From Pyropia haitanensis (Eukaryota > Rhodophyta > Bangiophyceae > Bangiales > Bangiaceae): a DNA stretch of 64,000 bases. The stretch spans positions 2,935,018 through 2,999,017 of the forward strand of contig SDUX01000005.1 of NCBI GenBank assembly GCA_008729055.1, read 5' to 3'. Position numbers and translations under genes: made by a program. Below the pieces are notes generated by a model that saw only the letters and a list, made by a program, of their open reading frames with translations, was not told the DNA's origin and ran no database searches. Below, in pieces: positions 9,104 through 20,485 of this stretch (position 1 is its first letter; every line of letters begins with the position of its first letter).

Positions 9104-10490
9104 GCGGGCGCAGGGGGGGGCGCGTTCCGGGCGGCTGGCGCGCTGCTGGTTGTCGGGGCTTTCCCGCTCGCGCTCTGGGCGCCTGGGGCTGCGTGGTGCG
9201 CGCTGGGGTCGTCGAGCGCGTCTGCGCCGCTCGGGTGGCGGGCGGCGGCGGCGACGGCGGCAGCGGGGTGGTTCTTTTTGACCGGGGGCAGGGGGGGGCG
9301 GGTCGCGGGCGGCTGGCCCGCTGCTGGTGGTCGGGGCTTTCCCGCCTGCGCTCCGGGCGCCTGGGGCTGCGTGGTGCGCGCTGGGGTCGTCGAGCGCGTC
9401 TGCGCCGCTCGGGTGGCGGGCAGCGGCGGCGACGGCGGCAGCGGGGCGGTTTGTTTTTGACCGGGGGCAGGGGGGGGCGGGTTGCAGGCGGCCGGCCCGC
9501 TGCTGGCGGTCGGGGCTTTCGCGCTTGCGATCTGGGCGCCTGGGGCTGCGTGGTGCGCGCTGGGGTCGTCGAGCGCGTCTGCGCCGCTCGGGTGGCGGGC
9601 GGCGGCGGCGACGGCGGCAGCGGGGTGGTTCTTTTTGACCGGGGGCAGGGGGGGGCGGGTCGCGGGCGGCTGGCCCGCTGCTGGTGGTCGGGGCTTTCCC
9701 GCCTGCGCTCCGGGCGCCTGGGGCTGCGTGGTGCGCGCTGGGGTCGTCGAGCGCGTCTGCGCCGCTCGGGTGGCGGGCAGCGGCGGCGACGGCGGCAGCG
9801 GGGCGGTTTGTTTTTGAGCGGGGGCAGGGGGGGGCGGGTTGCAGGCGGCCGGCCCGCTGCTGGCGGTCGGGGCTTTCGCGCTTGCGATCTGGGCGCCTGG
9901 GGCTGCGTGGTGCGCGCTGGGGTCGTCGAGCGCGTCTGCGCCGCTCGGGTGGCGGGCGGCGGCGGCGACGGCGGCAGCGGGGTGGTTCTTTTTGACCGGG
10001 GGCAGGGGGGGGCGGGTCGCGGGCGGCTGGCCCGCTGCTGGTGGTCGGGGCTTTCCCGCCTGCGCTCCGGGCGCCTGGGGCTGCGTGGTGCGCGCTGGGG
10101 TCGTCGAGCGCGTCTGCGCCGCTCGGGTGGCGGGCGGCGGCGGCGACGGCGGCAGCGGGGTGGTTCTTTTTGACCGGGGGCAGGGGGGGGCGGGTCGCGG
10201 GCGGCTGGCCCGCTGCTGGTGGTCGGGGCTTTCCCGCCTGCGCTCTGGGCGCCTGGGGCTGCGTGGTGCGCGCTGGGGTCGTCGAGCGCGTCTGCGCCGC
10301 TCGGGTGGCGGGCAGCGGCGGCGACGGCGGCAGCGGGGCGGTTTGTTTTGAGCGGGGGCAGGGGGGGGCGGGTTGCGGGCGGCTGGCCCGCTGCTGGTGG
10401 TCGGGGCTTTCGCGCTTGCGCTCTGGGCGCCTGGGGCTGCGTGATGCGCGTTGGGGTCGTCAAGCGCGTCTGCGAAGAGCGCGCAGCGGT
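9104..10490 (+). repeat. Subterminal tandem array, about 7.8 units of 178-179 bp
   Basis: The block beginning GCCTGGGGCTGCGTGGTGCG recurs near 9180, 9358, 9538, 9716, 9895, 10073, 10252 and 10430. Units alternate between two variants, one with GGTGGTTCTTTTTGACC and one with GGCGGTTTGTTTTTGA, in the order A B A B A A B, so part of the array has a 357-bp higher-order period. The final unit is truncated and diverged. Because 357 is divisible by three, open frames run across it on both strands; I regard these as an artefact of the repeat. Confidence 0.93.
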
Positions 10491-10590
10491 TGTATCGGCG
10501 CTACGACGGACCAGCGCCGGACGCAGGTGTTGCGTGTGGTGACCGCCGCTGCGGTGTGTTGATTCATGAGCAACGCAACTGGGCAGCGTC

Positions 10591-13500
10591 ATGTGCGATG
10601 AGCTCGAAGAGAGACCTGTGTTCCCGGCACCTGTGCGCTTCCCTTTTGCGGGTACAATGCGCCAGGCTCGTGCCACTGTTGCTGGGCTGTCCTCTCGTCC
10701 ACCTGATGGCGGCATCGGAGCCGTGTTGGTTACAGGCGAGACGCCCGGTTCCAGGTTTCGTCCGGTCGGCGCTGGTGTGTCCGAGCGGCTCGCAGCGCTT
10801 CCGCAACCCGACGATCCGATCAACCCTGGTTGCGAAGATGAAGACGAGCAGCGCCGTCGTCAAGCGGCGCGGCTGCTGCGACGCGAGCAGAGGCGCGGTG
10901 GGGGGCCACCTGCTGTTGATATCAACAATGACGACAGCGACTCCGCCACCCCTGTCCCTGTGTCGCAACCCGCTCCCACGCGTCGCCCGCCTACGAAGAT
11001 CAGGGTGGAGCATCTCATCCAAGACGTGTTGGTGCCGTGCGTGCGGCGCGTCTGTGGTTTACCAACGTCGGAGGCTCTTCGTAGTCGTCTTGTCTCCGTT
11101 TCGGCGGACATCGTTGGCCACGATGAGTCGTCGTCTCGCGCCATCCTGCTGCGTACTGGGTCGAGCAAGCGGGACACCGCTATCATGTGGGTGTCGCATC
11201 GGGGAGGCTTGCTGTGCTCCTGCCTAGCTGGAACGCACAACGCGCTCTTTTTGTCTACCTCCTCTCGGAGCATGGACTGCTTCCACTCTTGCGCTCTGCG
11301 GACTTCCCTGGACACGGCGGGCGTTGGCATCGACTTGTTTCGGTCCCGGATGCGGCTCTGCGACGACCCCGCGCCGTTTGCTCGCAGCGTGTCGTTTGGG
11401 GCATCGTTGGTGTGGACCGTGCTCTACCGATCGGTCTTCTCCCTCGTCTCCTTCACGACTGCAAACACGGCGACCTGTATTGCACCTGCGTGCCGACGCT
11501 TCCGCTCAAGATGTGGGCACGTCCTGGCAGCGCGTGCGCATTGCAAGCGTCTTGGCATCTCTGGGCATGGCGCGGCACCGCCGGGAGCAGCTGCCGAAAA
11601 GCTCGACGAGAAGAAGGCGGCCACCCAAGGTCGCCGAGCACGCTTCCTCTCCCACGAGGAGGAGGACGAGGGCGTAGAGCAGCTGCCGCTGAGCACGATG
11701 CGAGGAGTGCACGAGACGGAAGTGAGCAAGCTTAGCAAGAGGCAGGCGCGTAACATGCTCCCCTGCCATGTGGAGGTGCGCGAGGGAGAGGTGTGGGCGC
11801 GCACGGCTGATTGGTGTCACATCTACGAACAGCGCAAGGCGGCCGACGACATCGGCAAGGCCACCGAACTAGCGACTCATAGCGCCATTGGCGCGTCGAT
11901 GGAGCGTTGGGGCCTAGTACGTGATTTGGACGAGGTGCTCGTCGAAGCGGCCTGTGGCAGCTGCGGCCTGAAGCGCGGCGCGGAGCATTTGATCAAGAAG
12001 GAAGCCGGCCTTCTCTGCACTCACCATCCGACGGCACCCGCCGTGAAGGTACGGCTGCGGTCTGCGCGTCTCTTTTCGCACCGATCCCTCAACGTCTCTT
12101 CTTTGCAAGCATAGGCTTGCAGCTTCTGACACGTGCACGACTCTCTTTAGCTGTATGGCGTCCTGGACGTGGGCTGCCCTCCTCTGATTTGCGTGCAGGT
12201 GACCGTCGGGAGCTGGACCTGTACCCGGGAGACGTGCGGATGCGTGGTCGAATACGACGGCAATGCGGACGCCCTCTTCAGCCTGCGACGTAAGAACAAG
12301 AAGGGGCAGTGGCTGGTGTTTACCAGGGGCATCATTGAGAAGCTGGTATCTTTTTTAGTCTCTGCGCGGTCGACCTACACGGCCGCTACGCGGCACCTTT
12401 CTTCCGACGTGCGGTCGTTCCGTCTGCGGCGGCAAGACGTGGTGAAGCTGGGGACGGCCGCCATCCGCACTTTCGCTGTGCCGCCGGAGACGGCTCGCTG
12501 TCCGACGTGCGGGCCCAACCCCGAGTTCGTCGTCATCGATGGCCAAGCTCTGGGATGCAGTGATCCGGACGATGTCAACCCGATCCGCCCGTCCGTGAAC
12601 TGCCCGGTGCTCGACATCCCCGCCCCTATGCTGTGTGTACTTCCCGATGCCCCGCTGCGCGCTGCCATCGACAAGGTGCTACGAGGCACCACGCCCTTGA
12701 CAGCTACCCAAGAGCGTCTACTGCGCGACTGGGCGAGCCAGGTCCGCCCAGTGGGACGGCACTCGCCTGCCGCGGCTGGCGCCTACGTGTTCTTCCGTTT
12801 TTTCCCCCTCGGGGACGATCCTACTGGCAGAGCTGCTGGGAAAGATTCTGAACGCGTTGGAGCAGACGCCGACCGAGGTGATGATGCTGAGGTTGCCGAC
12901 GATGTTGGGGGTGATGAAGCCGCGCTGCGCAAGAAGGGCCAGCACGAGAGAGTACTGGAGGACGCCGTGCGTGAAGACGACGATGGCAACCTGGTGCTGG
13001 GCGGCAAGGGGCGCGCGCCGAAGAAGCCAGCAGAGACGTGGCGCGACCGGAAGGGGCTCTGCGCGCCCAACTTCAATGAGTTCCCTCGCGAAGATGACGG
13101 CTTGTGGATCTGCGTCCGCCCGTTCCTGCAGGCGTTTTTGACGGAAGGGCTCACGGGCATGTTCCAGAGCCACGACGAGCGAGCGGTGCGTCTTTTTGCA
13201 AACACCCTACGGCTTGGTAGCGGGAGCGCGTGGCGCGAGATGACGGAGGCGGTCGACGGGGTTGGCTTCGTAGCCAGCTTCATCGGGTGTGTGGGCGACA
13301 GCCTGGAGGCCGACCGGCGGCTGCGGCTCGCCGTCGGGGAGCTCCTCCTGCGCGCTGTAGACGTGGAGCAGTACGCCGACAAGGAGTTTGAGAAGGAGGC
13401 TAATAAGCAGTCGACCAAGGACCGGGGCTGGCGCAATGCGGAGTACTGCGCGCGGTGGAACAAGCGCCCCACGCCCGCGGACTACAAGAAGTGGAGGACT

Positions 13501-15585
13501 GAGCAGGAGGAGCTTGGCGACGTCAGCGAAGACGACCCGCTCGTCTGCTTTGAGCACTTCCCCAGCCTCCCACGCGTGCGGCCGGGAATCCGGGACTCGG
13601 AGGCGGAGACGCGGCGGGTGGGATACAAGGGGAAGGACAAGCACGTCGCCGATGTGGAGGGCGACGGTGACGCCTGCAACAAGGCCTTCTCAATCAAGGC
13701 TGGCCTGTCGCAGGGCGTCTTTAACGTGGTTTGTCCGCACGTGATCACCCTGGGCTTCCGCTGCATGTTCCGCGCGGAGAGCGTTGGTGAGGCGCTGTCT
13801 GTGGTGCTCGAGCGCTTCCCTAAGCTCCCGAGCGTCATTTTTTATGACGTAGCATGCAAGATGGACAAGAACGCGCTGCGTCGGGTGCGCCCTATCCTCC
13901 GTTGTGGCTGTGTGCGATGCATCCTGGACCGACCGCACTCGATCACCCACACGTGCTCGCCCATCTACATGCCAGACGAAAGTTTGGGCAAGACGGCCGG
14001 AGTCACGACGCAGGCCGCAGAGGTGGCACACTCCATCGCCGTCGGCAACCGAACGAGTCTCGCCTACATGCACCCTACGACGTACATGACCCATCGTATC
14101 ATACAAGTCGCCTTCCAGAACGTCCGCAAGCTGAACCGACTATTCTCGGGCAACCCCAAGAGTGAGAACGACCACGTGCCGCTGTCTTCTTTCTTCCACT
14201 CCCGCATTGCCGGCGGGTGCGCTCGCGGCTCCGCGTGTACCTGCTCGGCGGACAAGCGCGTCGAGGCGACGCAGGCTACCACGGAACCGCCGGTCGCAGA
14301 ACCGACTGAGCAGGGCGGCCAATGGGTTGATGGTCCTGCCGACGCTGTACCTGACGTCATTAAGGAATTGCAGCCGACTCAGCCCACTCAGCTGCAAGGC
14401 CCAGCGCCCCATCGTGGCAGCCACAACGAGGTAGCCTGCGCTGTGGCTGCCGACAGCGCCGGTCAAGACAACCGCGCAGTGCCCGCAACAGCGGCTCCGG
14501 GAGCGCGCCACGACTGCACCCACGAAGGCATTGAGGCGCTAGAGCAAGGCCGGCGCACGCGCGCTGCTGATGGAGACGCTGGCGAGAGCAGCAGCCGCGA
14601 CGGCAGCCGCACTTCCGAACCAGAAGCGGAGGAAATTACGGACGACACCGACGTGGACGAGCGCCGCGACCCGGGGCTAGCCGAGAGGAGCAACCCTCCT
14701 GAAATGGACTGCTCGGCGCTGTGGGAGGACGCCGAGGCTCAACAGGGCGCCGGCAGCAAGCATGTAGAGTGGGTGAGCACGCAGGCCCTCACCCCGGAGC
14801 AGGAGCAGTTCGTCGCCAACCTGACGGCTGGCCGTGACGGCGCATGTGCCGTACGACCACGCAACAAGGCCAACATTGTATTGCTTGTGGCCGACTTTTG
14901 GCGTCTTCATGGGGAGCGGTGGCTGAACGGCGAGTTGATGAACTCCTTCATTGCTTTGATCAACGCTCGGGACTCGCAGCGTGCTTCCTCGTCGCAGCTG
15001 GACCGCGTAGGGCATCCCGGCGCGGACGCTCTTACCACCCCAAGGACCCGCATGTTTGGAACCTACTTCTTCTCCCGCCTCGTGCCCATGGTTGGGGCCT
15101 ACGACTACGATGGCGTACGCCGGTGGGGCGCCGGGCTGCAGCTGGACCTGGCCGCCGTGGACATCATCCTCATCCCGATCAACCAACGTGGCAACCACTG
15201 GACCCTTGTGGAGGTCAACGTGCAGGACCAGTACTTCAGATACTACGACCCTTTTGGAGTCACCGACGACGGTGGCTACGTCAACGCTGTGCGGCGGTGG
15301 CTGGTAGACGAGCTGCGGTCGACGCTGGGGGAGAGCGCTGTGCTTGAGTGGAGCGTTGACGAGTGGCAGGTGCCGGAGGACGCGGACCTTCCTCGGCAAG
15401 CTGACGGCGGCAGCTGCGGCGTGTTTGTGTTGATTGCAGCGTTGTACCTGTCTGAAGGGAAGGCGCTGACGTTTTCGCAGGGCGACGTCGACGTGCTCCG
15501 GCAGCGCATTGCCATTGCGCTCTACCTTGACGAGCTGTATAGTGTTTCCCCGGCGGTTGCTCCTGCTTTGGGCGCGGATGCATGA
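10591..15585 (+). CDS. KDZ/Zisupton-like transposase with SWIM-like finger and Ulp1 protease domain
   Basis: This is the likely transposase of element A. I propose two exons, 10591-12048 and 12199-15585, joined across a 150-base phase-0 intron (AAG/GTACGG donor, TGCAG/GTG acceptor), giving about 1614 residues. Exon 1 has a SWIM-like finger, CSC...CFH, near 11215-11290. The splice restores a cysteine cluster (WTCTRETCGC) followed by EYDGNADALF, as in KDZ proteins. The RNase H-like core has GDACNKAFS (13670-13690), a CPH...LGF segment, IFYDVACK (13837-13860), DRPHSITHTC and AAEVAHS (about 14020); acidic residues there are the candidate D-D-E. A low-complexity acidic linker leads to a C48 protease domain with H1486, D1503, Q1553 and C1559 (GGSCGVFV). 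Zisupton and related elements are known to carry Ulp1-type domains. The frame around 11300-11560 is less certain, and part of exon 1 could be misassigned. Confidence 0.75.
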
Positions 15586-15686
15586 GCAGTGGCTAGCACG
15601 CGTCGCTGGCAACGGGGGGGCTGTTGACTTTGAAAGATAGGGCTTGTTACAATGGGGCGACAGAGAGTGTGATCGGCACAGTGACG

Positions 15687-16620
15687 CGAGATGCAGTGTT
15701 TTTTGTTGAGCTGGTTTGCGCATATTGCTAGCCTCTATGTGTGACCGCATGTGCAACAGGGTTGGCCTGGTCGCTGGTTTTGTTGCGTGTACTTCACATG
15801 CTCCAGAGGCCCGCCGTGCGTCCTTTCTTCTCGGTACAGAGTGCATCCAGCGGAGCGCCTGTTTTTGAATGCTGCGCACATTTCAAACGACAACCATACC
15901 GGGCATGCTACTTCAAAACTGTGCGGGCATGACAGCGATGCAACTCTAGCCGCAAGCTAAATGCATGCACTTTAGCTGCCGTCATTATGTGGACCACTGG
16001 GTGTGGTTGTGTGGTCGAGCACAGCGGTGCGTCAGCCAGGTCGACCGCAGCTCCTGTATGTCCACCATAGCGGCACTTGTGGAGTAGCGTTCGCCACTGA
16101 AAGAAACTAGGGTCCGAAGTGGAGTTGAGGACATGGCCGCGCTTCCTGGTCCCCCATGCATGTGTCCGCTGGAGTCCGTCTCCAGTGAGTAGCAGTAGCT
16201 TCCGCCTGTCTCAGAAAGCGAGTCAGCACAATGCGCTGAGACTCGTGCCGCTGCATTGGAAACTCTGGTGGTCACACCCGTCAGCAAAAGAACTGCCAGT
16301 ACGCTCGAGAAGCAGTGAGCGCGGGTACGAGCGGTGGGTGTTAGGGCGGTAGCCGCGGAGACGTAGAGCGGATGCCGCCGCAGGGTCGTGCAGGTCCGCG
16401 ACGACAGGCTGCACCACACGCTGCATCAGTCGTTGCCACCACTGGTGGCCGTTCCGCAGGTGTGGGAGACCACAATCCGCCAGGATGGCTGCGGCGCCGG
16501 CGTCGACCGTGAGCCGCGGGTGCACACGCCGTCCGCTGGCGGCAGGCGGTGCCACTCGTGGCACTCTTCCATCGCTCTGCACCACCACGGCTGCGTGCCC
16601 GATTCGAATGCCACCAGAGA
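15687..16620 (+). repeat. Inverted arm 1 inside element A
   Basis: This segment matches the reverse complement of 22338-23452 over most of its length, with visible substitutions and indels, by eye about 75-90% identity depending on the part. The match is closest at 15687-15935 and 16455-16620. Its inner end abuts the duplicated core at the sequence AGCTGAAAAAGAG. Confidence 0.8.
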
Positions 16621-16986
16621 GACAGCTGAAAAAGAGACTAAACCGGTCTGCTGTTCTGCTCAGGTTATACGGAGACTTGTCACGCAGGGCATGCCTACAT
16701 ATCTCACACTGCTGCACGACACTGTCGTACTTTCCAGCCAGTGCATATGTTTTTGTTGCAAAAGGCTTCGACAAAGACCGCCGCCCTCTATACCAGTGTG
16801 TCGCAACTTGCACTCAACGGAGCATTGTTAGGCCTGAGAAGGCACAGCGTCGGCGGTCGTAGCCAGCTGCTGGTTCTGGTCGACTGTACACCGCCCATGC
16901 GAGGTGCTATTTTCCAAAAAGACAGCGATGTTCGCGAACGAAGCCGAGGCCAGCCGGTTCAGAGCGTACGGCATACTACCCATGTG
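16223..16986 (-). CDS. Unknown element A protein (orfX), copy 1, frame-disturbed
   Basis: I do not recognise this protein. A minus-strand start (MHMGSMPYALNRLASASFAN) lies at about 16986. The frame is broken near 16840 by a small indel relative to the second copy, then continues through ATHWYRGR, QCEICRHALRDKSPYN and into arm 1 with GHAAVVVQSDGRVPRV, AAILADCGLP, MQRVVQPVVADLHDPA and a stop at 16223. The arm 2 sequence encodes a recognisably similar polypeptide on the opposite strand (GHAAVVVQSDGRVPRV, AAAILANCGLP, LQRVVQ, YPRSL, CDHKSFQ). Conservation at protein level despite DNA indels argues for a real coding past. The gene is divergent from the helicase, whose start is about 470 bases away. 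No transmembrane segment or catalytic motif is evident; the C-x-x-C pair in QCEICRHAL is the only possible metal-binding feature. Confidence 0.4.
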
Positions 16987-17457
16987 CACGGCGGCTAGCC
17001 CGTAGGCGTGCCGAGGAACAGCCGCCCCAGCTAAAGTCGGATGGAATTAAGGCCCGCTGGTGATTAGCAGTGTGTACTTACTCGGCTTGTGGCACCCTGG
17101 TATGATAAAATTCTGACGCCTAAAATTATGAACAAACGGACACTGCCGCACGACCCGCCATCCCGCACTTTTCGAGCCCGCCTGAATGGAACGTGGCCCC
17201 TCACGAGACCGGTTGTCCACTGTACCGACCCATCTCAAGACGTGGGCATATCGAGCCTTGACGCTTGTCTCGGACGGTTATACTGCAGGGTCGGTCCCGT
17301 GCCCTCCTCCTCCCGCCTCTCTCCTCCTCCCACCTACATCCCTTTGCTGCTTTCGAACCCCTCCTCCCCGCACTCTTTTCATCTCTTTGCCAGTGTTGTT
17401 CGGAGCGCCCATTTCGGTGATCTGTATCCTGGTCGGCTGCCGCGACCGTTTCACGGG

Positions 17458-20379
17458 ATGGGTTCGCGACCCAAGTCTGACTCGGCTGCCCCGGCAGGCA
17501 CCGGCTACATCGGCTTCATCTCGGCCCATGCCTCCATCATCCACGCTGCGTCTGACGTGGACAGCATCGCTGACCGGCTGTTGGAGTCTGTCAGAGGTCA
17601 CTGCTTTGCGACCCAGTGCTTTTCGTTGCAAGCTGACGCGGTCTGCTGGTTGACGGACCCCTGGCGTGCGGCGGCGCTGATTGACGGAGACAAGGGCATC
17701 GCGACGAGCTCATCGGTCGGCTGTGGGCCCGAGCTGACGTGGTTGGCAACGTTGACGATGTCTTCCCGGTCGTGCGTGCAGCTCGACCGTGCGGGCGTGA
17801 GGTTGGCGCTGTCACTGATCGCCAACCCTGCCGTCGGCACCTGTGTCATCGGACGCTTCTATACAGACCAAGAAGCGTGGTCCTGGCTGGGCAGCGACAT
17901 CGCGCGCTCGCTGCTGGACGTCGTTGACGCCGCCGCTCCTGCTGATGGCCTCTCAGTAGGTGGTGACATTCAGGCGGATCCCCTCTCTGCCGGAGGAGCC
18001 CCAGTCGCACCCCTTCAAGAACCCGACGCAGCTGTGGAGGCACGTGCTCCTGTCGTCTCCAACCTCGACACGCATGTACATGTCGGGGACCTGGGAAGCC
18101 TGCCTGGCGTTTCCTGGGCGTCCGCGACTTCCACTACCCCGGCCGCTGTTTGTGGTGCGCGTCAGGCTCCGACCGCACGGGGCACGACCACACGGCTCTC
18201 CCACAGCCGTCACACGAGCACTGGCGACGTACCTTGGCGGAGGACTTTCCGTGCTGAGGCAACCAGGGGCAAAAGTGGACGAGTGGAAGGCTGGGCAGCT
18301 GTTGACGGCAGCTCTCCGGCCGTCGGGAGCTTGACATTTCGTCCCCTGCGCAAGCGTGTTGTTTCGTCGCTGTACGGACTCGATGCGTTTATGGGCAGTG
18401 ACAATGTGAGCACGCCGGTCGTTCGTTCATTGCCTGTGACGCCGGGGTCGCCCACTTTGGCGTCTCCGACTGCTTCAGCTGAGCTGTCTTCCTCGGGGCG
18501 CAAGCGCTCAAGGCCTCATCCCACCGTTGGCGACGAGCCGTCTGGTCTTTTGAATCCTCGCTTTAGCGCGAAGGAGCCGTACCACGGCATATTGAGCATG
18601 GCGGAGATCAAGAAGTCGATGGCCCATTCCCGCGCTGTTTGGGAGCAGCAGGACCTGCTCGACGCGTGCGCGAAGGCGGACACGGCAAGACAATCGGGAT
18701 CCGCGGCACCTGCGAACGCGTCGGCTGGCGTGATGACTGCAGGGCCATTGTCGTCTTCCAAGGTCATGCGTGGGGGCACTTGCGTTGTCGATCATCTCTC
18801 GGCCAAGTCCCACACCACCGCGCCGACTGGTACATCCTCGGTAGTGCCCTCCTGTGCGTCATCTCTTGCTGTGACGGCTGTGACACCTGCCCAGGCGTCC
18901 CCCGCGGAGACTCCTCAGTGCAGCTTGAACGATGCGAGCAGCCCCGACGTGGACGGAGTCGTCAGCGAGCCCCGGGCCATCGGCCGGCTAGCTGCCAACG
19001 GCGATTGGGACGGCGTGTGCGCGAAGCTCTGGGCTCGCCGCAGGAGTGCTCTTGTGTCGGGTGGTCCGGGGACGGGCAAGTCGACGCTGTTGAAGCGCTT
19101 TCACGCGTTTATGTCTGCTCGACTTGGCGCGGGCGCTGTTGTTGTCGTCGCCCGACAGGCACTGCGGCTAAGACAGCAGGTGGAATGACCTGCCACTCTT
19201 TCTTCGGGTTTGAGAGGGGGTACGATGCCGCCGGAGCGGACCCTGCCGCGGAGGCCGCACGTCTTTTGCGGACCGCACGGTTCGGTCCCATCAAGAAGCG
19301 GCTGTTGCGGACCCGCGTCGTGCTTCTGGACGAGATTTCCTTGGTCAGCGCGGAGAAGCTGGACGTCATGTATGAGCTCATGGTGCATGCGCGCCCGGCG
19401 TCGTCCCCGGCGGTTTTATGGTTCCTGTTCGGGGACTTCTTGCAGCTCATGCCAGTGGAGGGCACTGTTGCATTCAAGGCCAAGTGCTGGCCCGCCTTTA
19501 TAGGCAACAACTTTTTGGAGCTGTCGGTTGTGCACCGGCAGGAAGAGCCGGACCTGGTCCAAGCCGTGCAAGATGTTCGCGTCGGCGTCTGCTCCCCCAC
19601 TGTTCTCGCCGTGATGAAGGAGCGGCAGGTTGGTGGCCGGGAGTACGAGGCCGTGCAAGACAAGGTGCTGCACCTGATGCCGCGCCTGGAGGACGTTACC
19701 TCTCACAATCGGTCGTGCCTTTCCGGCTGGGCGGCGAGGACGGGGTGAGGACTTCAATGGCAACCGACTCCACACGTCTGGACCCCAACCGGGACCCGAA
19801 CCTGCACATCGATGTGGCGGTGATGGTGACGGCGGCGACAAAAAGAGCTGCATTGGTGGATTGCGTAGCTCCTCCTTCAGTCTCCCACTCGCTGCATGCT
19901 CGCGTCATGCTTTTGGACAACCGTCGGCGCGTGCTGGGTCTCTGCCACGGCAGCGTGGGCACGATCACGTCGTACCTACCGTGCGGCACACCTGTCGTGC
20001 GGTTCGAAAACAACCCCCTTCCCCTTGGTGTGTGCGTGCAAGGCCTGGGAGTGCACGACGCTGGCGACACGTGGATAGAGGTGGAGTGCCCAGCGGTTGA
20101 CTTCACGGCACGCATCCTGTCGAAGCCCCGGCATGCTTGCGGTGCGCACGCAAGTGCCCTTCGTGCTGGGTTGGGCCGCCACCGTGCACATGTCACAAAG
20201 CCTGACTTTGTCTGAGGTGGTGGTTGATCTGGCCAGGGCGTTTGGGCCTGGGATGGTTCTCTCGGCTATGAGGCCGCGTTTGCAAGAAGCAGAACCTGTA
20301 CGTGAAGTCATTTTGTCCTTCCCGCGTGTACGCTGCTCCACTTGCTCTTGAGATGTATCGCACGTGGGATCGGTTGTAG
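17458..20379 (+). pseudogene. Pif1-type helicase, copy 1 (frameshifted)
   Basis: This is the first copy of the helicase described at 24039-27206. From the Met at 17458 (MGSRPKSDSAAP) the frame is open through the Walker A motif and ends at 19188, because one C is missing from a short C run near 19150 relative to copy 2. Further single-base differences near 19720, 20128 and 20271 move the frame again before the shared stop at 20377-20379. Its N-terminal frame is, however, continuous with the conserved body, whereas copy 2 has an extra C there (about 24325). The two copies thus carry complementary single-base differences, which suggests sequencing or assembly error more than decay. An alternative upstream Met at 17089 exists but the added residues look non-coding. 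Confidence 0.8.
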
Positions 20380-20485
20380 CGTTAGAGTTACTATTGTTCA
20401 AGACTTGAGTCACACCATGTCACTCGCCACCGATCGGCGTCTTCCATGCCGTCGCGCGCTCAACCGGCCGTATGCCATGCTTATA

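Noticed and set aside
8809..10173. Long plus-strand and minus-strand open frames (454 and 637 residues) over the tandem array
   Set aside because: They are produced by a 357-bp repeat period divisible by three and high GC. Reading is open on both strands, with only Arg/Gly/Ala-type repeats and no domain.
9104..10490. CRISPR-like array
   Set aside because: Units are 178 bp, contiguous and similar along their whole length, with no short repeat/unique spacer pattern, and the genome is eukaryotic.
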